Origin: Candidatus Latescibacterota bacterium
GTDB lineage: Bacteria > JAAXHH01
DNA length: 64,000 bases
Assembly: GCA_022821085.1 (NCBI GenBank)
Contig: JAJEEG010000006.1
Location: forward strand, 625,330 to 689,329
Direction of reading: 5' to 3'
Part shown: positions 52,502 to 61,666 of the stretch, one piece after another
Position numbering within the stretch: position 1 is the first letter of the stretch
How the letters are laid out: every line of letters begins with the position of its first letter
The notes under the pieces: model-generated
Seen by the model: the letters and a program-made list of their open reading frames with translations, nothing else
What the model was told of the DNA's origin: nothing
Database searches by the model: none
Translations under genes and position numbers: made by a program

Positions 52502-53845
52502 TCAACCGAACCGCCCCAGCGCTTCGATCAACCGGTCGATCTGGGCGCGTGTCCGCCGTTCCGTCACCGCGATCAGCAGGCCATCTTCGATTTCCAGTGA
52601 GGGGAAGCGCCCCAGGTCGATGCCGGCCAGCAGCCCATCGTCCGCGAGCCGGGTCACGATCTCGCCGGGCGATGCCGGCGTCCTCACCACGAATTCCTTG
52701 AAGAACGGCCGGTCGAAGGCGAGTTCATAGCCGGGCAGGTCCGCGATTCGCTCGGCCGCGTAGTGGCTCTTGTGGAGACACAGTTCCGCAACCTCATTCA
52801 ATCCCTCTTTTCCGATTATTGCCAGATAGATGGTCGCCATCAGGGCATTGAGCTGCTGGCTGGTGCAGATGTTGGACGTCGCCTTGTCCCGCCGGATGTG
52901 CTGCTCCCGGGCCTGCAGCGTCAGGACGAACCCCCGGCGGTCCGCCTGGTCTACGGTCTGTCCCGCGATGCGCCCGGGCATGCGCCGGACGAAGCGGTCT
53001 CTTGCCGCGAAGAAACCCAGGGCCGGTCCGCCGTAACTCACCTGGTTGCCCAGGGACTGCCCCTCCCCCACGGCGATGTCCGCGCCGTAAGCGCCCGGAG
53101 ACTCGATGACCCCGAGGGAAATCGGATCCACGACCATGACCAGGAGGGCGCCCGCGCCGTGCACGACCCGTTCCAGGTCGCTCATGGATTCCAGGCATCC
53201 GAAGAAATTGGGATGCTGGACGATCACGCAGGCCGTGTCTTCGTTAAGGGCCGATTCCAGCAGGCCGGGATCCAGCGTACCGTTCGGGCAGGGCAGCATC
53301 TCCACCTCAATACCCGGCCCGTGGGCGTAGGTACGGACCGTCTCGACGTAATGGGGGTGCACGCTACCCGCGAGGATCACGCGGTTGCGCCCCGTGGCCG
53401 ACCGGGCCAGCATGGCCGCTTCCGCCGTCGCCGAAGCGCCGTCGTACATGGAGGCGTTGGCCACGTCCAGGCCCGTCAGTTCGCAGATCATCGTCTGGAA
53501 TTCGTAGATGCCCTGGAGCGTGCCCTGGCTCACTTCCGGCTGGTAGGGCGTGTAGGAGGTCAGGAATTCCGAGCGGCCGGCCAGGTGGCCTATGGCGCTC
53601 GGAACGAAGTGATCGTACATGCCGCCGCCCACGAAGGACGCCATCCGGTCGGCTGAACCGTTGCGGGCGGCCATCTCGCCCATTGTATCGTGGAGTTCGA
53701 GTTCCGACAGGGCGGGCGGGAGGTCCAGGAGTCCGTCGAGCCGGACGTCGTTCGGGACGACGGTAAGCAGTTCTTCGACCGACCGGATGCCAATGGCTGC
53801 CATCATGGCCTGCCGGTCGGCGTCGGTGTTGGGGATGTACGTCAT
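52502..53845 (-). CDS. gcvPA: Glycine dehydrogenase (decarboxylating) subunit 1
   Basis: 447 residues, full length for the split P-protein. FVGGGMYDHFVPSAIGHLAGRSEF, SYTPYQPEVSQGTLQGIYE, NASMYDGASATAEA and the QTREQHIRR-like QAREQHIRRDKATSNICT end motif are characteristic. It lies between gcvH (24 bases) and gcvPB (18 bases). It forms the heterotetramer with GcvPB. Confidence 0.96.
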   Translation of the reverse strand: MTYIPNTDADRQAMMAAIGIRSVEELLTVVPNDVRLDGLLDLPPALSELELHDTMGEMAARNGSADRMASFVGGGMYDHFVPSAIGHLAGRSEFLTSYTPYQPEVSQGTLQGIYEFQTMICELTGLDVANASMYDGASATAEAAMLARSATGRNRVILAGSVHPHYVETVRTYAHGPGIEVEMLPCPNGTLDPGLLESALNEDTACVIVQHPNFFGCLESMSDLERVVHGAGALLVMVVDPISLGVIESPGAYGADIAVGEGQSLGNQVSYGGPALGFFAARDRFVRRMPGRIAGQTVDQADRRGFVLTLQAREQHIRRDKATSNICTSQQLNALMATIYLAIIGKEGLNEVAELCLHKSHYAAERIADLPGYELAFDRPFFKEFVVRTPASPGEIVTRLADDGLLAGIDLGRFPSLEIEDGLLIAVTERRTRAQIDRLIEALGRFG

Positions 53846-53869
53846 GGATGCTCCGCAGGGGCCGGCCCG

Positions 53870-54250
53870 TCAGGCGCCGACGAAGGAACGATAATCCGCG
53901 GCGGTCATCAGGCTGGTGTATGCGCCCGCGTCGTCGACTTTCAGCCTGATCATCCATCCGTCGCCGTAGGGATCCTGGTTGACCGCCTCGGGGTTGTCTT
54001 CCAGGTCGTCGTTGACCTCTGTCACGGTCCCGCCCATCGGACTGTAGAGGTCCGACACGGTCTTCACGGCTTCCACCGCCCCGAAGACGCCCATCTCGGC
54101 CACAGGGTCGCCTTCCGAAGGCAGTTCAACGAAGACGATGTCGCCGAGTTCGGACTGCGCAAAGTCCGTGATGCCGACGGTGGCGATGTCGCCCTCAAGG
54201 CGCACCCACTCGTGTTCGGCCGAATAGCGGAGATCCGAGGGCGTGTTCAT
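53870..54250 (-). CDS. gcvH: Glycine cleavage system H protein
   Basis: 126 residues from the ATG at 54250, which follows AAAGGAACGC; an upstream in-frame start at 54310 would overlap accC. Lipoyl-lysine is Lys63 in GAVEAVKTVSDLYSP. YSAEHEWVRLEGDIATVGITDFAQ is the family signature. Carries the aminomethyl group between P, T and L proteins; LpdA at 6170 can serve as the L protein. Confidence 0.96.
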   Translation of the reverse strand: MNTPSDLRYSAEHEWVRLEGDIATVGITDFAQSELGDIVFVELPSEGDPVAEMGVFGAVEAVKTVSDLYSPMGGTVTEVNDDLEDNPEAVNQDPYGDGWMIRLKVDDAGAYTSLMTAADYRSFVGA

Positions 54251-54306
54251 GCGTTCCTTTCTCCGGCATCTGGGCCCGGCGAGGGCCGCCGCCACCGGTA
54301 TATTCG

Positions 54307-55653
54307 TCAACTCAGGGAACTCAGGGATTCAACGAAAGCCGTATCCGCCCTCCCGGAACGGAAGGTCGGGTGCTTCAACATGAACTGGTGGAACGGTATC
54401 GTCGTGTTGATGCCCTCGACGATGAACTCCTCCAGGGCCCGTTCGGTCCGCGTCATCGCCTCCTCCCGGTCCTTGCCCCAGACGATCAGCTTCGCCAGCA
54501 TGGAGTCGTAGAAGGGCGTGACGACGTACTGGGCGTACACGTGGCTGTCCACCCGCACCCCGTATCCGCCCGGCGTGTGGAAACTCGTGATCTCTCCCGT
54601 GGAGGGCATGAAGTTCCGGTCCGGATCCTCGGCGTTGATCCGGCATTCGATGGCGTGTCCCCGCATTTGCACGTCTTCCTGCGCGAAACCCAGGGGATTG
54701 CCCGCGGCAATGCGGATCTGTTCCTTTACGAGGTCCTGCGATACGACCATTTCCGTCACGGGGTGTTCCACCTGGATGCGCGTGTTCATCTCCATGAAAT
54801 AGAACTGGCGGTCCTCGGTCACGAGGAACTCGACGGTACCCGCGTTTTCATAGTCGATCGCCCGCGCCGCGCGCAGGGCGGCCTCCCCCAGCCCGGACCG
54901 AAGCTCGTCGTCGACAAAGGGGGACGGCGACTCTTCGATGAGCTTCTGCCGGCGCCGCTGGATCGAACAGTCCCGCTCGCCGAGGTGGACGACCTGTCCG
55001 TGCCGGTCTCCCAGGACCTGAACCTCGATGTGCCGGGCCTTTTCAATATACCTTTCCAGGTACAGCGCGGGGTTGTTGAAGGCGTTCTGGGCCTCCCGTG
55101 AAGCCAGGCGGTAGGCTTCGCGCAATTCGTCCGCGTCACGGACGATGCGGATACCACGCCCGCCTCCGCCGGCAGAGGCTTTGATCACCAGGGGGAAGCC
55201 GATCTTCTTGGAAGCCTCAACCGCGGCGTCCTCGTCGGCGACGGTATCCTCCGTGCCCGGTATGGTGGGTACGTCGGACGCTGCCACCGTCTTACGCGCT
55301 TCGGCCTTGTCGCCCATGAGGCGGATGGCCCTGGACGGCGGTCCGATGAAGGCAATGTCGCAGGATTCGCAGACCTCGGCGAAGTGGGGGTTTTCGGACA
55401 GGAATCCGTATCCGGGATGCACCGCGTCGGCGTTCATGATTTCCGCCGCGCTGATGATGCGGGGTATGTTCAGGTAGCTGTCGTTCGGCGCGTTGCTGCC
55501 GATGCAGACCGCCTCGTCGGCGAAGCGGACGTGGAGGGAGTCCTGGTCCGTCTCGGAATGGACCGCCAACGTCGCGATGTTCAACTCTTTACACGAGCGG
55601 ATCACGCGCAGGGCGATCTCGCCGCGGTTGGCGATGAGAATCTTCTGGAACAT
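54307..55653 (-). CDS. accC: Acetyl-CoA carboxylase, biotin carboxylase subunit
   Basis: 448 residues, full length. [17 protein letters not shown], the ATP-grasp glycine loop [39 protein letters not shown], and the [15 protein letters not shown] active-site segment are intact. Carboxylates biotin on AccB for malonyl-CoA synthesis. Six bases after accB. The accA/accD subunits are not in this window. Confidence 0.97.
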   Translation of the reverse strand: MFQKILIANRGEIALRVIRSCKELNIATLAVHSETDQDSLHVRFADEAVCIGSNAPNDSYLNIPRIISAAEIMNADAVHPGYGFLSENPHFAEVCESCDIAFIGPPSRAIRLMGDKAEARKTVAASDVPTIPGTEDTVADEDAAVEASKKIGFPLVIKASAGGGGRGIRIVRDADELREAYRLASREAQNAFNNPALYLERYIEKARHIEVQVLGDRHGQVVHLGERDCSIQRRRQKLIEESPSPFVDDELRSGLGEAALRAARAIDYENAGTVEFLVTEDRQFYFMEMNTRIQVEHPVTEMVVSQDLVKEQIRIAAGNPLGFAQEDVQMRGHAIECRINAEDPDRNFMPSTGEITSFHTPGGYGVRVDSHVYAQYVVTPFYDSMLAKLIVWGKDREEAMTRTERALEEFIVEGINTTIPFHQFMLKHPTFRSGRADTAFVESLSSLS

Positions 55654-55659
55654 CGCTTC

Positions 55660-56127
55660 CTATGCCGGTTCGATCAGAAACAACGGTTGGCCGTACTCGA
55701 CGGGCTGGGCGTCTTCCACCAGGATGGCCATCACGCGCCCGTTCAGTTCGGACTGGATGGGGTTCATCAGCTTCATGGCTTCGATGATGCACAGCTGCTG
55801 GCCGGTGCTGATCCGGTCCTGCTCCTGAACGAAGGGGTCGGCGTCGGGCTCGGGTGACCGGTAGAAGGTGCCCACCATGGGCGAGGTCACCTCGACGTAG
55901 GTGCTGTCCGCGGAGTCTGCCTGGCTGTCATTCTGCGGCACATGTTCCGCGGCTGGCGCGGTGGCCTGCACGTGCGGGTCCGCCGCGGGTGCGGGGACGG
56001 CGGCCGCGGTCGCGCCGGGCGTCATGCGCACGATCCGGATCTTGCGGTCGCCTTCGGCCACCTCGACTTCCTGGATGTCCGTATCCCGCAGCGATTCGAT
56101 CAGCTTGAGCACCTCATCGATTCCCAT
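55660..56127 (-). CDS. accB: Biotin carboxyl carrier protein of acetyl-CoA carboxylase
   Basis: 155 residues. Biotinyl Lys119 in CIIEAMKLMNPI, preceded by VTSPMVGTFYRSP with the thumb region, and an Ala/Pro/His-rich linker (about 38-75). Encoded between efp (22 bases) and accC (6 bases), the common bacterial order. Confidence 0.96.
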   Translation of the reverse strand: MGIDEVLKLIESLRDTDIQEVEVAEGDRKIRIVRMTPGATAAAVPAPAADPHVQATAPAAEHVPQNDSQADSADSTYVEVTSPMVGTFYRSPEPDADPFVQEQDRISTGQQLCIIEAMKLMNPIQSELNGRVMAILVEDAQPVEYGQPLFLIEPA

Positions 56128-56149
56128 GTCAGGCTCCTCGGAAGGGCGG

Positions 56150-56707
56150 TTACACCCGCTCTACGTATTCGCGGGACCGCGTATCGATGCGCAACACGTC
56201 GCCGGTGTTGATGAACAGCGGGACCTGCACCTCCGCGCCGCTCTCGAGCGTTGCCGGCTTGGTGCCTCCCGTCGCGGTATCGCCGCGGATACCCGGATCG
56301 GTCTGCGTCACTTCCAGCTCGATGAAATTCGGCATCTCGATGCCCACGACGCCCTGGTCCGCGGTGAGCAGTTCGAGCGTCATGCTGTCCTTGATGTAAT
56401 CCCTGTTGTCGCCGATGATCGACGCGCCTACCGGCACCTGCTCGTAGGTCTCCAGGTCCATCATGTAGTACATGTCGCCGTCGGTGTACTGGAACTGGGC
56501 CTTGCGCCGTTCCACCCGCACGTCTTCCAGCTTGTCCGAGGCCTTGTAGGTCTTCTCGATCACGGCCCCGGTGTGGATATGCTTCAGGCGGGTGCGCGAA
56601 AAGGCCGTTCCCTTGCCCGGCTTGATGTGTTCGCAACCCGTGATGAAATATATGGCCCCGTCAATCCTGATGGTCATACCGGTGCGCAGGTCCGTAGCGT
56701 TCACCAT
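56150..56707 (-). CDS. efp: Elongation factor P
   Basis: 185 residues. Three beta-barrel domains; the tip loop is KPGKGTAFSR with the site normally modified at Lys32. EF-P relieves stalling at polyproline. No epmA/earP-type modification gene is seen nearby. Directly downstream of tRNA-His on the same strand. Confidence 0.96.
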   Translation of the reverse strand: MVNATDLRTGMTIRIDGAIYFITGCEHIKPGKGTAFSRTRLKHIHTGAVIEKTYKASDKLEDVRVERRKAQFQYTDGDMYYMMDLETYEQVPVGASIIGDNRDYIKDSMTLELLTADQGVVGIEMPNFIELEVTQTDPGIRGDTATGGTKPATLESGAEVQVPLFINTGDVLRIDTRSREYVERV

Positions 56708-56768
56708 GAGATCCGGCTGGTCTCCTTTGCCTGTTTCATCGGCCGTTGCGCGGCAACCGGTTCACCGT

Positions 56769-56794
56769 CGTAACTACGGCGCGCCGTGGTTACG
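56769..56794. repeat. Inverted repeat upstream of efp
   Basis: CGTAACTACGG (56769-56779) and CCGTGGTTACG (56784-56794), 10 of 11 paired, loop CGCG. No T-run follows on either strand, so it may be a regulator site or a leader hairpin of efp. Confidence 0.5.
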
Positions 56795-56807
56795 GTCCGG
56801 GCGCAAA

Positions 56808-56827
56808 AAACGTCCCTGTTTACAGGG
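56808..56827 (-). terminator. Weak intrinsic terminator after tRNA-His
   Basis: Minus strand CCCTGT-AA-ACAGGG (56814-56827) followed by ACG and six T. The stem overlaps the last bases of the tRNA, so it would only work on the uncut precursor. Confidence 0.4.
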
Positions 56828-56900
56828 TGGGCAACGGGATTCGAACCCGCGACCTCCAGAGCCACAGTCTAGCGCTCTAACCAACTGAGCTATGCCCACC
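56826..56900 (-). tRNA. tRNA-His (GUG)
   Basis: 75 nucleotides including the encoded G at -1, which pairs with C73 as expected for tRNA-His: GGTGGGCA pairs with TGCCCACC. Anticodon loop CTGTGGC (anticodon GTG); T-arm GGTTCGAATCC. Confidence 0.95.
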
Positions 56901-57047
56901 ATCACCGACGAATGGAGCAGGCAATATAGGCGCGATACCGAACGGCTGTCAAGGGAATTGTCGGGAATCCGGCGTCCGGATTCCGTGCCTGCCGGAGTGG
57001 TTTTCTACCCATGCTTCGGCACCTCGTCTACGGTTTTGAAGACCGTC

Positions 57048-57899
57048 TCAGCGCCTATCCGGTGACGTCGCCCCATCCGCGGTTTCGAAGACCGTCCCCG
57101 CCTCTTCCAGGGGACGGCGGACGACGGTTTCAGGTAGGCGCACCCCGATGTCTGACGGCCACAGCCCGCGGTTGATCGACTGGGTCCGGTAGGTCAATTC
57201 GAACGTCCCTGCCCGAGGGCCGTCCCGGGTGATGCGGACCCGGTCCGGTCTCCAGACGCCGTTCCGGTTTCGAAAGCGTTCGAAGGTCCGGGTGATCGAC
57301 TCGGTGACGGACCCCCGGCTCACGGGAGATTCCGATGTCTCGCGCGTGACCGTCATCCTGTCCGTGTCGATCCACAGCGTCTTCCGGCCGCCATCGCCCC
57401 CAAACGTGACGGAGGCCGTATTCCCGTCACGGCGGTAGTCGGTGACGGGCAGCCCCGGGTACCTGCCGGGCGCTGTGGTCCCGGTCACGGCGGCGTGCAC
57501 GTCGTCCAGGGTCAGGTCGAGTCCGGGAATGGAGGCATCGCGCGCCACGATCGTACCTTCGAACACCGTGTTATCACGGGGCATGTACAACCGTACGCGG
57601 CGGTCGTGGATCAGGACGACGGCGAGGATCTCGAACAGCGCGCCGTGCACGTCGATACGGAACCGCGCCGGGCTGAGATACCGGATACGGAGGGCCGCGC
57701 GGCCACGCTGGCCCGCGAAGGAGGTCTCCACGCCCGCGCTGCCCCTGAAGTCCCGGAGGCGCATCGAGGCCGCATCGATCTCCTGGAGGAGCAGTTCGAC
57801 CGGCAGGGGAGGCGGCGCTGGAGGCGGCGGACGGCAGGACAGCAGCAGGAGCCCGAGGCAGGCGAGCATCCGGAACCGGCCGGACAGGTTACCTGGCAT
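57048..57899 (-). CDS. Outer-membrane lipoprotein, LolA/LolB-like fold (DUF4292-like)
   Basis: 283 residues. Signal peptide ending in LLLLSC gives a lipobox Cys (about residue 22) followed by a Pro-rich linker. The rest (LRDFRGSAGVETSF, ALRIRYLSPARFRIDV, DNTVFEGT) has the concave beta-sheet pattern of LolB-like proteins that handle lipoproteins or lipids. It overlaps the TPR gene stop by 11 bases; an ATG 10 codons in (57869) is an alternative start. Confidence 0.72.
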   Translation of the reverse strand: MPGNLSGRFRMLACLGLLLLSCRPPPPAPPPLPVELLLQEIDAASMRLRDFRGSAGVETSFAGQRGRAALRIRYLSPARFRIDVHGALFEILAVVLIHDRRVRLYMPRDNTVFEGTIVARDASIPGLDLTLDDVHAAVTGTTAPGRYPGLPVTDYRRDGNTASVTFGGDGGRKTLWIDTDRMTVTRETSESPVSRGSVTESITRTFERFRNRNGVWRPDRVRITRDGPRAGTFELTYRTQSINRGLWPSDIGVRLPETVVRRPLEEAGTVFETADGATSPDRR

Positions 57900-60204
57900 C
57901 TTGGAGCTTCTGCCGGATCTCTTCGGTTTCCTCGGGGGTTATGTCTTCCATTTCGAGGGCGCGCTGCCAGTAACGCACCGCACTTTTATGCATGCCGAGC
58001 CGGCTGTAGATGTCCCCGAGATGGTCGTGCACCGTTGCGCTCGTGTCTTCGTATTGCAGGGCCTGTTCGACGTACTGACGCGCTTTCCGGTAGTCGCCCA
58101 GCCGGTAATACACCCACCCCAGGCTGTCGAGGAACGCGCCGTTTTCAGGAGCTTTCTCGAGGGCTTTTTCGATCATTACCTTGGCTTCTTCGAGCCGCAG
58201 GCCCCGATCGGCCAGGATGTACCCCAGGTAGTTCAGCGTGTAGATGTCTTCGGGATCGATTTCAAGCGCGGTCTCGAAGGTGGCCACGGCTTTCTCGAAC
58301 TGGCCCGACTGGTCGTAGTTCTGCGCCAGCAGGAAATGGAGGCGGTGGTGGTCGTCGAACCGCTCGACCGCTTCTTTCGTGATCGCGATCGCTTTTTCGT
58401 AATCCTCCTGCTCGGTATGGGCATAACCCAGGTAGAACCACAGGTCGGGGTTCCCGGGCGCTTTTTCCAACCCGTCGCGAAGGACCTGAACACCGGTCTC
58501 GTAATCCTCCTGGCGTAGATGGGACAGGCCGAGATTCACCCACCCTCTACCGTCTAGAGGATTGAGTTCCACGACCTTGCGGAAGTGCGCGCCGGCCTGG
58601 TCGAATTCCTCCCGGGACATGAAACTCACGCCCAGGTACAGGTAGAATTCGGGCATATCGGGCAGGATCGACAGGGCCTGGGTGAGCACGCGTTCGGCCT
58701 GTGCGTACTGGTCCTGGCGGAGATAGGCCAGGCTCAGGCTGATCCACCCGCGCGGATCGTGGCGGTTGATGCCGATGCTCTTCTGCGACTGGTCGATGGC
58801 CTGGTTGTACATCCCGTTTTCGAGGTAGACGTTCGCCAGGTTCAGGCGCAGGGTGACGTCGTCCGGCAGCTTCTCCACGCCTTCATGCAACGCGGCGATG
58901 CCTTCCGGCGTCTGTCCCTGTTCCATGAGGGCGTATCCCAGCGAAATCCAGCTCCGGCCGTGGGCGGGATCCGCGGCGACGGCCGACCGGTACGCGGCGA
59001 TGGCGAGGGGATAGAGGCCTTCTTCCTGGTAGACGAAGCCCAGGTTCAGGTAGAGGTCGGGGTGGTCTCCCAGGACGCCCAGGCCCTCGTTCAGCGCGTT
59101 CACGGCCTGTTCAACTCGTCCGGTGGCGCGATAAGCCTGCCCCAGGCCGATCCGGAATCTCACTTCACGCTCGTCCAGGGCGATCGCCTGCTGCAGCGGC
59201 GCTACGGCCTCCGCCGGCTTGTCCTGGTCGAGCAGCACGTCGCCCAGCGTACCATGAAGCTCCGCCGAGCCGGGGTGCAGTTCGAGGCCCTCCCCCAGGG
59301 TGGAAAGCGCCTGTTCCGCATCGCCGAGGTCCTGATAGGCCTCCCCCAGTTCCGCCCACAGGGCCGGAGACGTCCGGTTGTGCTCCAGCAGCACCCGGTA
59401 CTCCTCGACCGCTTCGTCCGCCCGGCCGAGGAACATCAGGAGACGCGCGAGCCGGTGGCGCAGGGCCGCTTCCCGGTCGGGGCCAAGCGCAATGATCTCA
59501 CGGTACATGACGACGGCCCGGTCCCACTGCCGCCTTTGCTCAAAGATCTCCGTCAGGCCCACCCGGGCCGGGATCGAGTCGGGATAGTCGTCGAGCACCT
59601 TCTGCAACGCGATGACCGCCTTGTCGTACATCCCTCTCTGCTTGTAGACATCGGCCAGTTTGAAATGGAATTCGGGATTGCGCGGCGCCAGGCGGCTCAC
59701 CGTTTCCAGTTCCTTGAGCGCGGCGTCCGGATCGTTCAACCGGCTTGCTAACTGGGAAAGGGCGATATGGGCTTCAATATGGCCCGGTTCCAGCGAAACG
59801 ACCCGTTCGAAAGCGGCCCGGGCCGGCACGTACCTGCCCAGTTCGGCCTGGTACCTGCCCAGTATGAACCAGGACTCCGTGGCCGTCGAATCGAGCACCA
59901 CCGCCGTCGTGGCGTGTTGCTGCGCCTTGTCGCGCTCCGTCACGCGGTAGTACGCCCGGGCGAGGGCGGTGTGGATTTCCGCCGAGGTGGAATCGTACTC
60001 CAGCGCCTGGAGATAGGATTTGATCGCGTTGACGGGATCGTTCCTGGCGTCGTGAAGGCCGCCCTCCGCGTAATGTTCCAGGGCCCTGGCCCGGTCCACC
60101 TGTCCGAGTGCGTATTCCCGGGGGCAGACAGCGGCCAGCATCACGGTGACGACGAGGACGTACCAGGTACGACCGGCGGCGCCGATACTTCTCCAGGGAC
60201 GCAT
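57889..60204 (-). CDS. Secreted tetratricopeptide-repeat protein
   Basis: 771 residues from the ATG at 60204, which has GGGAGGG upstream; the in-frame ATG at 60249 would overlap rseP. Signal peptide (TWYVLVVTVMLAAVCP), then roughly 20 TPR units across the whole length (for example NAIKSYLQALEYD, AVEEYRVLLEHN, AIAAYRSAVAADP). No enzyme domain. A periplasmic or outer-membrane scaffold role is likely. Placed between rseP and the LolB-like lipoprotein, suggesting work in envelope assembly. Confidence 0.9.
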   Translation of the reverse strand: MRPWRSIGAAGRTWYVLVVTVMLAAVCPREYALGQVDRARALEHYAEGGLHDARNDPVNAIKSYLQALEYDSTSAEIHTALARAYYRVTERDKAQQHATTAVVLDSTATESWFILGRYQAELGRYVPARAAFERVVSLEPGHIEAHIALSQLASRLNDPDAALKELETVSRLAPRNPEFHFKLADVYKQRGMYDKAVIALQKVLDDYPDSIPARVGLTEIFEQRRQWDRAVVMYREIIALGPDREAALRHRLARLLMFLGRADEAVEEYRVLLEHNRTSPALWAELGEAYQDLGDAEQALSTLGEGLELHPGSAELHGTLGDVLLDQDKPAEAVAPLQQAIALDEREVRFRIGLGQAYRATGRVEQAVNALNEGLGVLGDHPDLYLNLGFVYQEEGLYPLAIAAYRSAVAADPAHGRSWISLGYALMEQGQTPEGIAALHEGVEKLPDDVTLRLNLANVYLENGMYNQAIDQSQKSIGINRHDPRGWISLSLAYLRQDQYAQAERVLTQALSILPDMPEFYLYLGVSFMSREEFDQAGAHFRKVVELNPLDGRGWVNLGLSHLRQEDYETGVQVLRDGLEKAPGNPDLWFYLGYAHTEQEDYEKAIAITKEAVERFDDHHRLHFLLAQNYDQSGQFEKAVATFETALEIDPEDIYTLNYLGYILADRGLRLEEAKVMIEKALEKAPENGAFLDSLGWVYYRLGDYRKARQYVEQALQYEDTSATVHDHLGDIYSRLGMHKSAVRYWQRALEMEDITPEETEEIRQKLQDAR

Positions 60205-60226
60205 GTTCCCTCCCTTCGCCGCGAAA

Positions 60227-61555
60227 CTACCTGAAGATCCGTGTGACATCGTTGAACACCACGAACACCATCAGCACCAGCAGCAGGGCCATTCCCGTCT
60301 GTTGCCATACCAGCCGGTACTTGAGGGAAAGCGGACGCCGGATGATCTTCTCGACGCCCAGGATGAGCAGTTGGCCGCCGTCCAGCGCGGGTATGGGCAA
60401 GAGGTTGAGGATGGCGAGGTTGATGCTCAGAAAGGCCATGAAACTGAAGAGGCTGCTCGCGCCCTGGCGGGCGCTGTCTCCCGCCATCTGGGCAATCGCG
60501 ATGGGACCGCCCACCGAGTCGGTGGACACCTGCCCCATGACCAGTTTCCCCACGAAGTCGACGATGGTAAAGGTGACGGCCACCAGTTGCGTCCCGGCCA
60601 GCCCGGCGGAGGTGGCGATTCCGATCGGGCTGCGTTTGATGTGGTCCTGCTGGGTGATGCCGATCTGGCCGATGTCGATGACGTCTCCGGTCTCCCGGTC
60701 CAGGTCCTGGGCCGTATTGGGTATGATGCTCACCTGGTGGGACTGGCCGTTCCGGGACCACGACAACGTGGTCTCCATGCCCGGCCGGACGCGTATCTGC
60801 TCGACCATCTCGTACCATTGCGTGACCGGAACGCCGTTCACGGAAGTGATCACGTCCCCGGGCCTGAGACCGGCCTTCTCGGCGGGTGAGTCCGGGATGA
60901 CCGTGCTCACGGCCGACGCGCGGAAATAATCGAGCCCGCCCAGCCGTTCCGCCGTCCCGCCATCGCCGTACCGCACCAGGACCGTCCGGTCCTGCCCGTC
61001 CCGGCGAAGCTTCAGGGACAGGGACGCTCCCGTACCGGTCGCGAGCCGTTCCCGGACATCCTCCCAGGTATCGACGGCCGCCTGGTCGATCTCGAGGATT
61101 TCATCGCCGACCTGCAATCCCGCCGCGGCATAGGGGCTGCCTGAGGCCACCCGGCCCACGGTGGTCGTGTCGACGAGCGTCACGCCCATGGTCGCGTAGA
61201 ACAGCCAGAAGATGATGAAGGCGAGGATGAAATTCGCCCCCGGACCGGCCGCGATGACGAAGGCGCGGGCTCCCACGGACTTGGACTGGAACTCCCACGG
61301 CTTGCCGCCTTCCCCATCGGACTGGGCGTCGGGCCGTTCCCCGGCCATGGACACGTATCCCCCCAGGGGGATCCAGGAGATACAGTATTCGGTATCCCCC
61401 ACTTTCTTTCCGATCATCTTGGGCGGAAAGCCGAGGGAGAACCGTTCCACCCTGATGCCCATGCGCTTGGCGGCCAGGAAATGGCCGAGTTCGTGGAAGA
61501 AGACCAGCAATCCCAGTACGAAAATCGCCGATAACACGGTGGTCAGCATGCCCAT
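60227..61555 (-). CDS. rseP: RIP metalloprotease RseP
   Basis: Site-2 intramembrane zinc protease that cuts anti-sigma factors and signal-peptide remnants. 442 residues. HELGH at 21-25 in the first membrane helix, two PDZ domains (starting near VGRVASGSPYAAAGLQVGDEI and AVSTVIPDSPAEKAGLRPGD), and the LDG motif in IPALDGGQLL in the third helix. Part of the uppS-cdsA-dxr-rseP order found across bacteria. Confidence 0.95.
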   Translation of the reverse strand: MGMLTTVLSAIFVLGLLVFFHELGHFLAAKRMGIRVERFSLGFPPKMIGKKVGDTEYCISWIPLGGYVSMAGERPDAQSDGEGGKPWEFQSKSVGARAFVIAAGPGANFILAFIIFWLFYATMGVTLVDTTTVGRVASGSPYAAAGLQVGDEILEIDQAAVDTWEDVRERLATGTGASLSLKLRRDGQDRTVLVRYGDGGTAERLGGLDYFRASAVSTVIPDSPAEKAGLRPGDVITSVNGVPVTQWYEMVEQIRVRPGMETTLSWSRNGQSHQVSIIPNTAQDLDRETGDVIDIGQIGITQQDHIKRSPIGIATSAGLAGTQLVAVTFTIVDFVGKLVMGQVSTDSVGGPIAIAQMAGDSARQGASSLFSFMAFLSINLAILNLLPIPALDGGQLLILGVEKIIRRPLSLKYRLVWQQTGMALLLVLMVFVVFNDVTRIFR

Positions 61556-61666
61556 GTCTCCGTTCTGTTTCTGCCTTCTCAGATCCTATTCGTTCCGATG
61601 TTCCAGGTATTCCCCCGCCCCTGCAGGTGCGCGGTAACCAATTAAGGAATATACAGGTTTTCGGCA

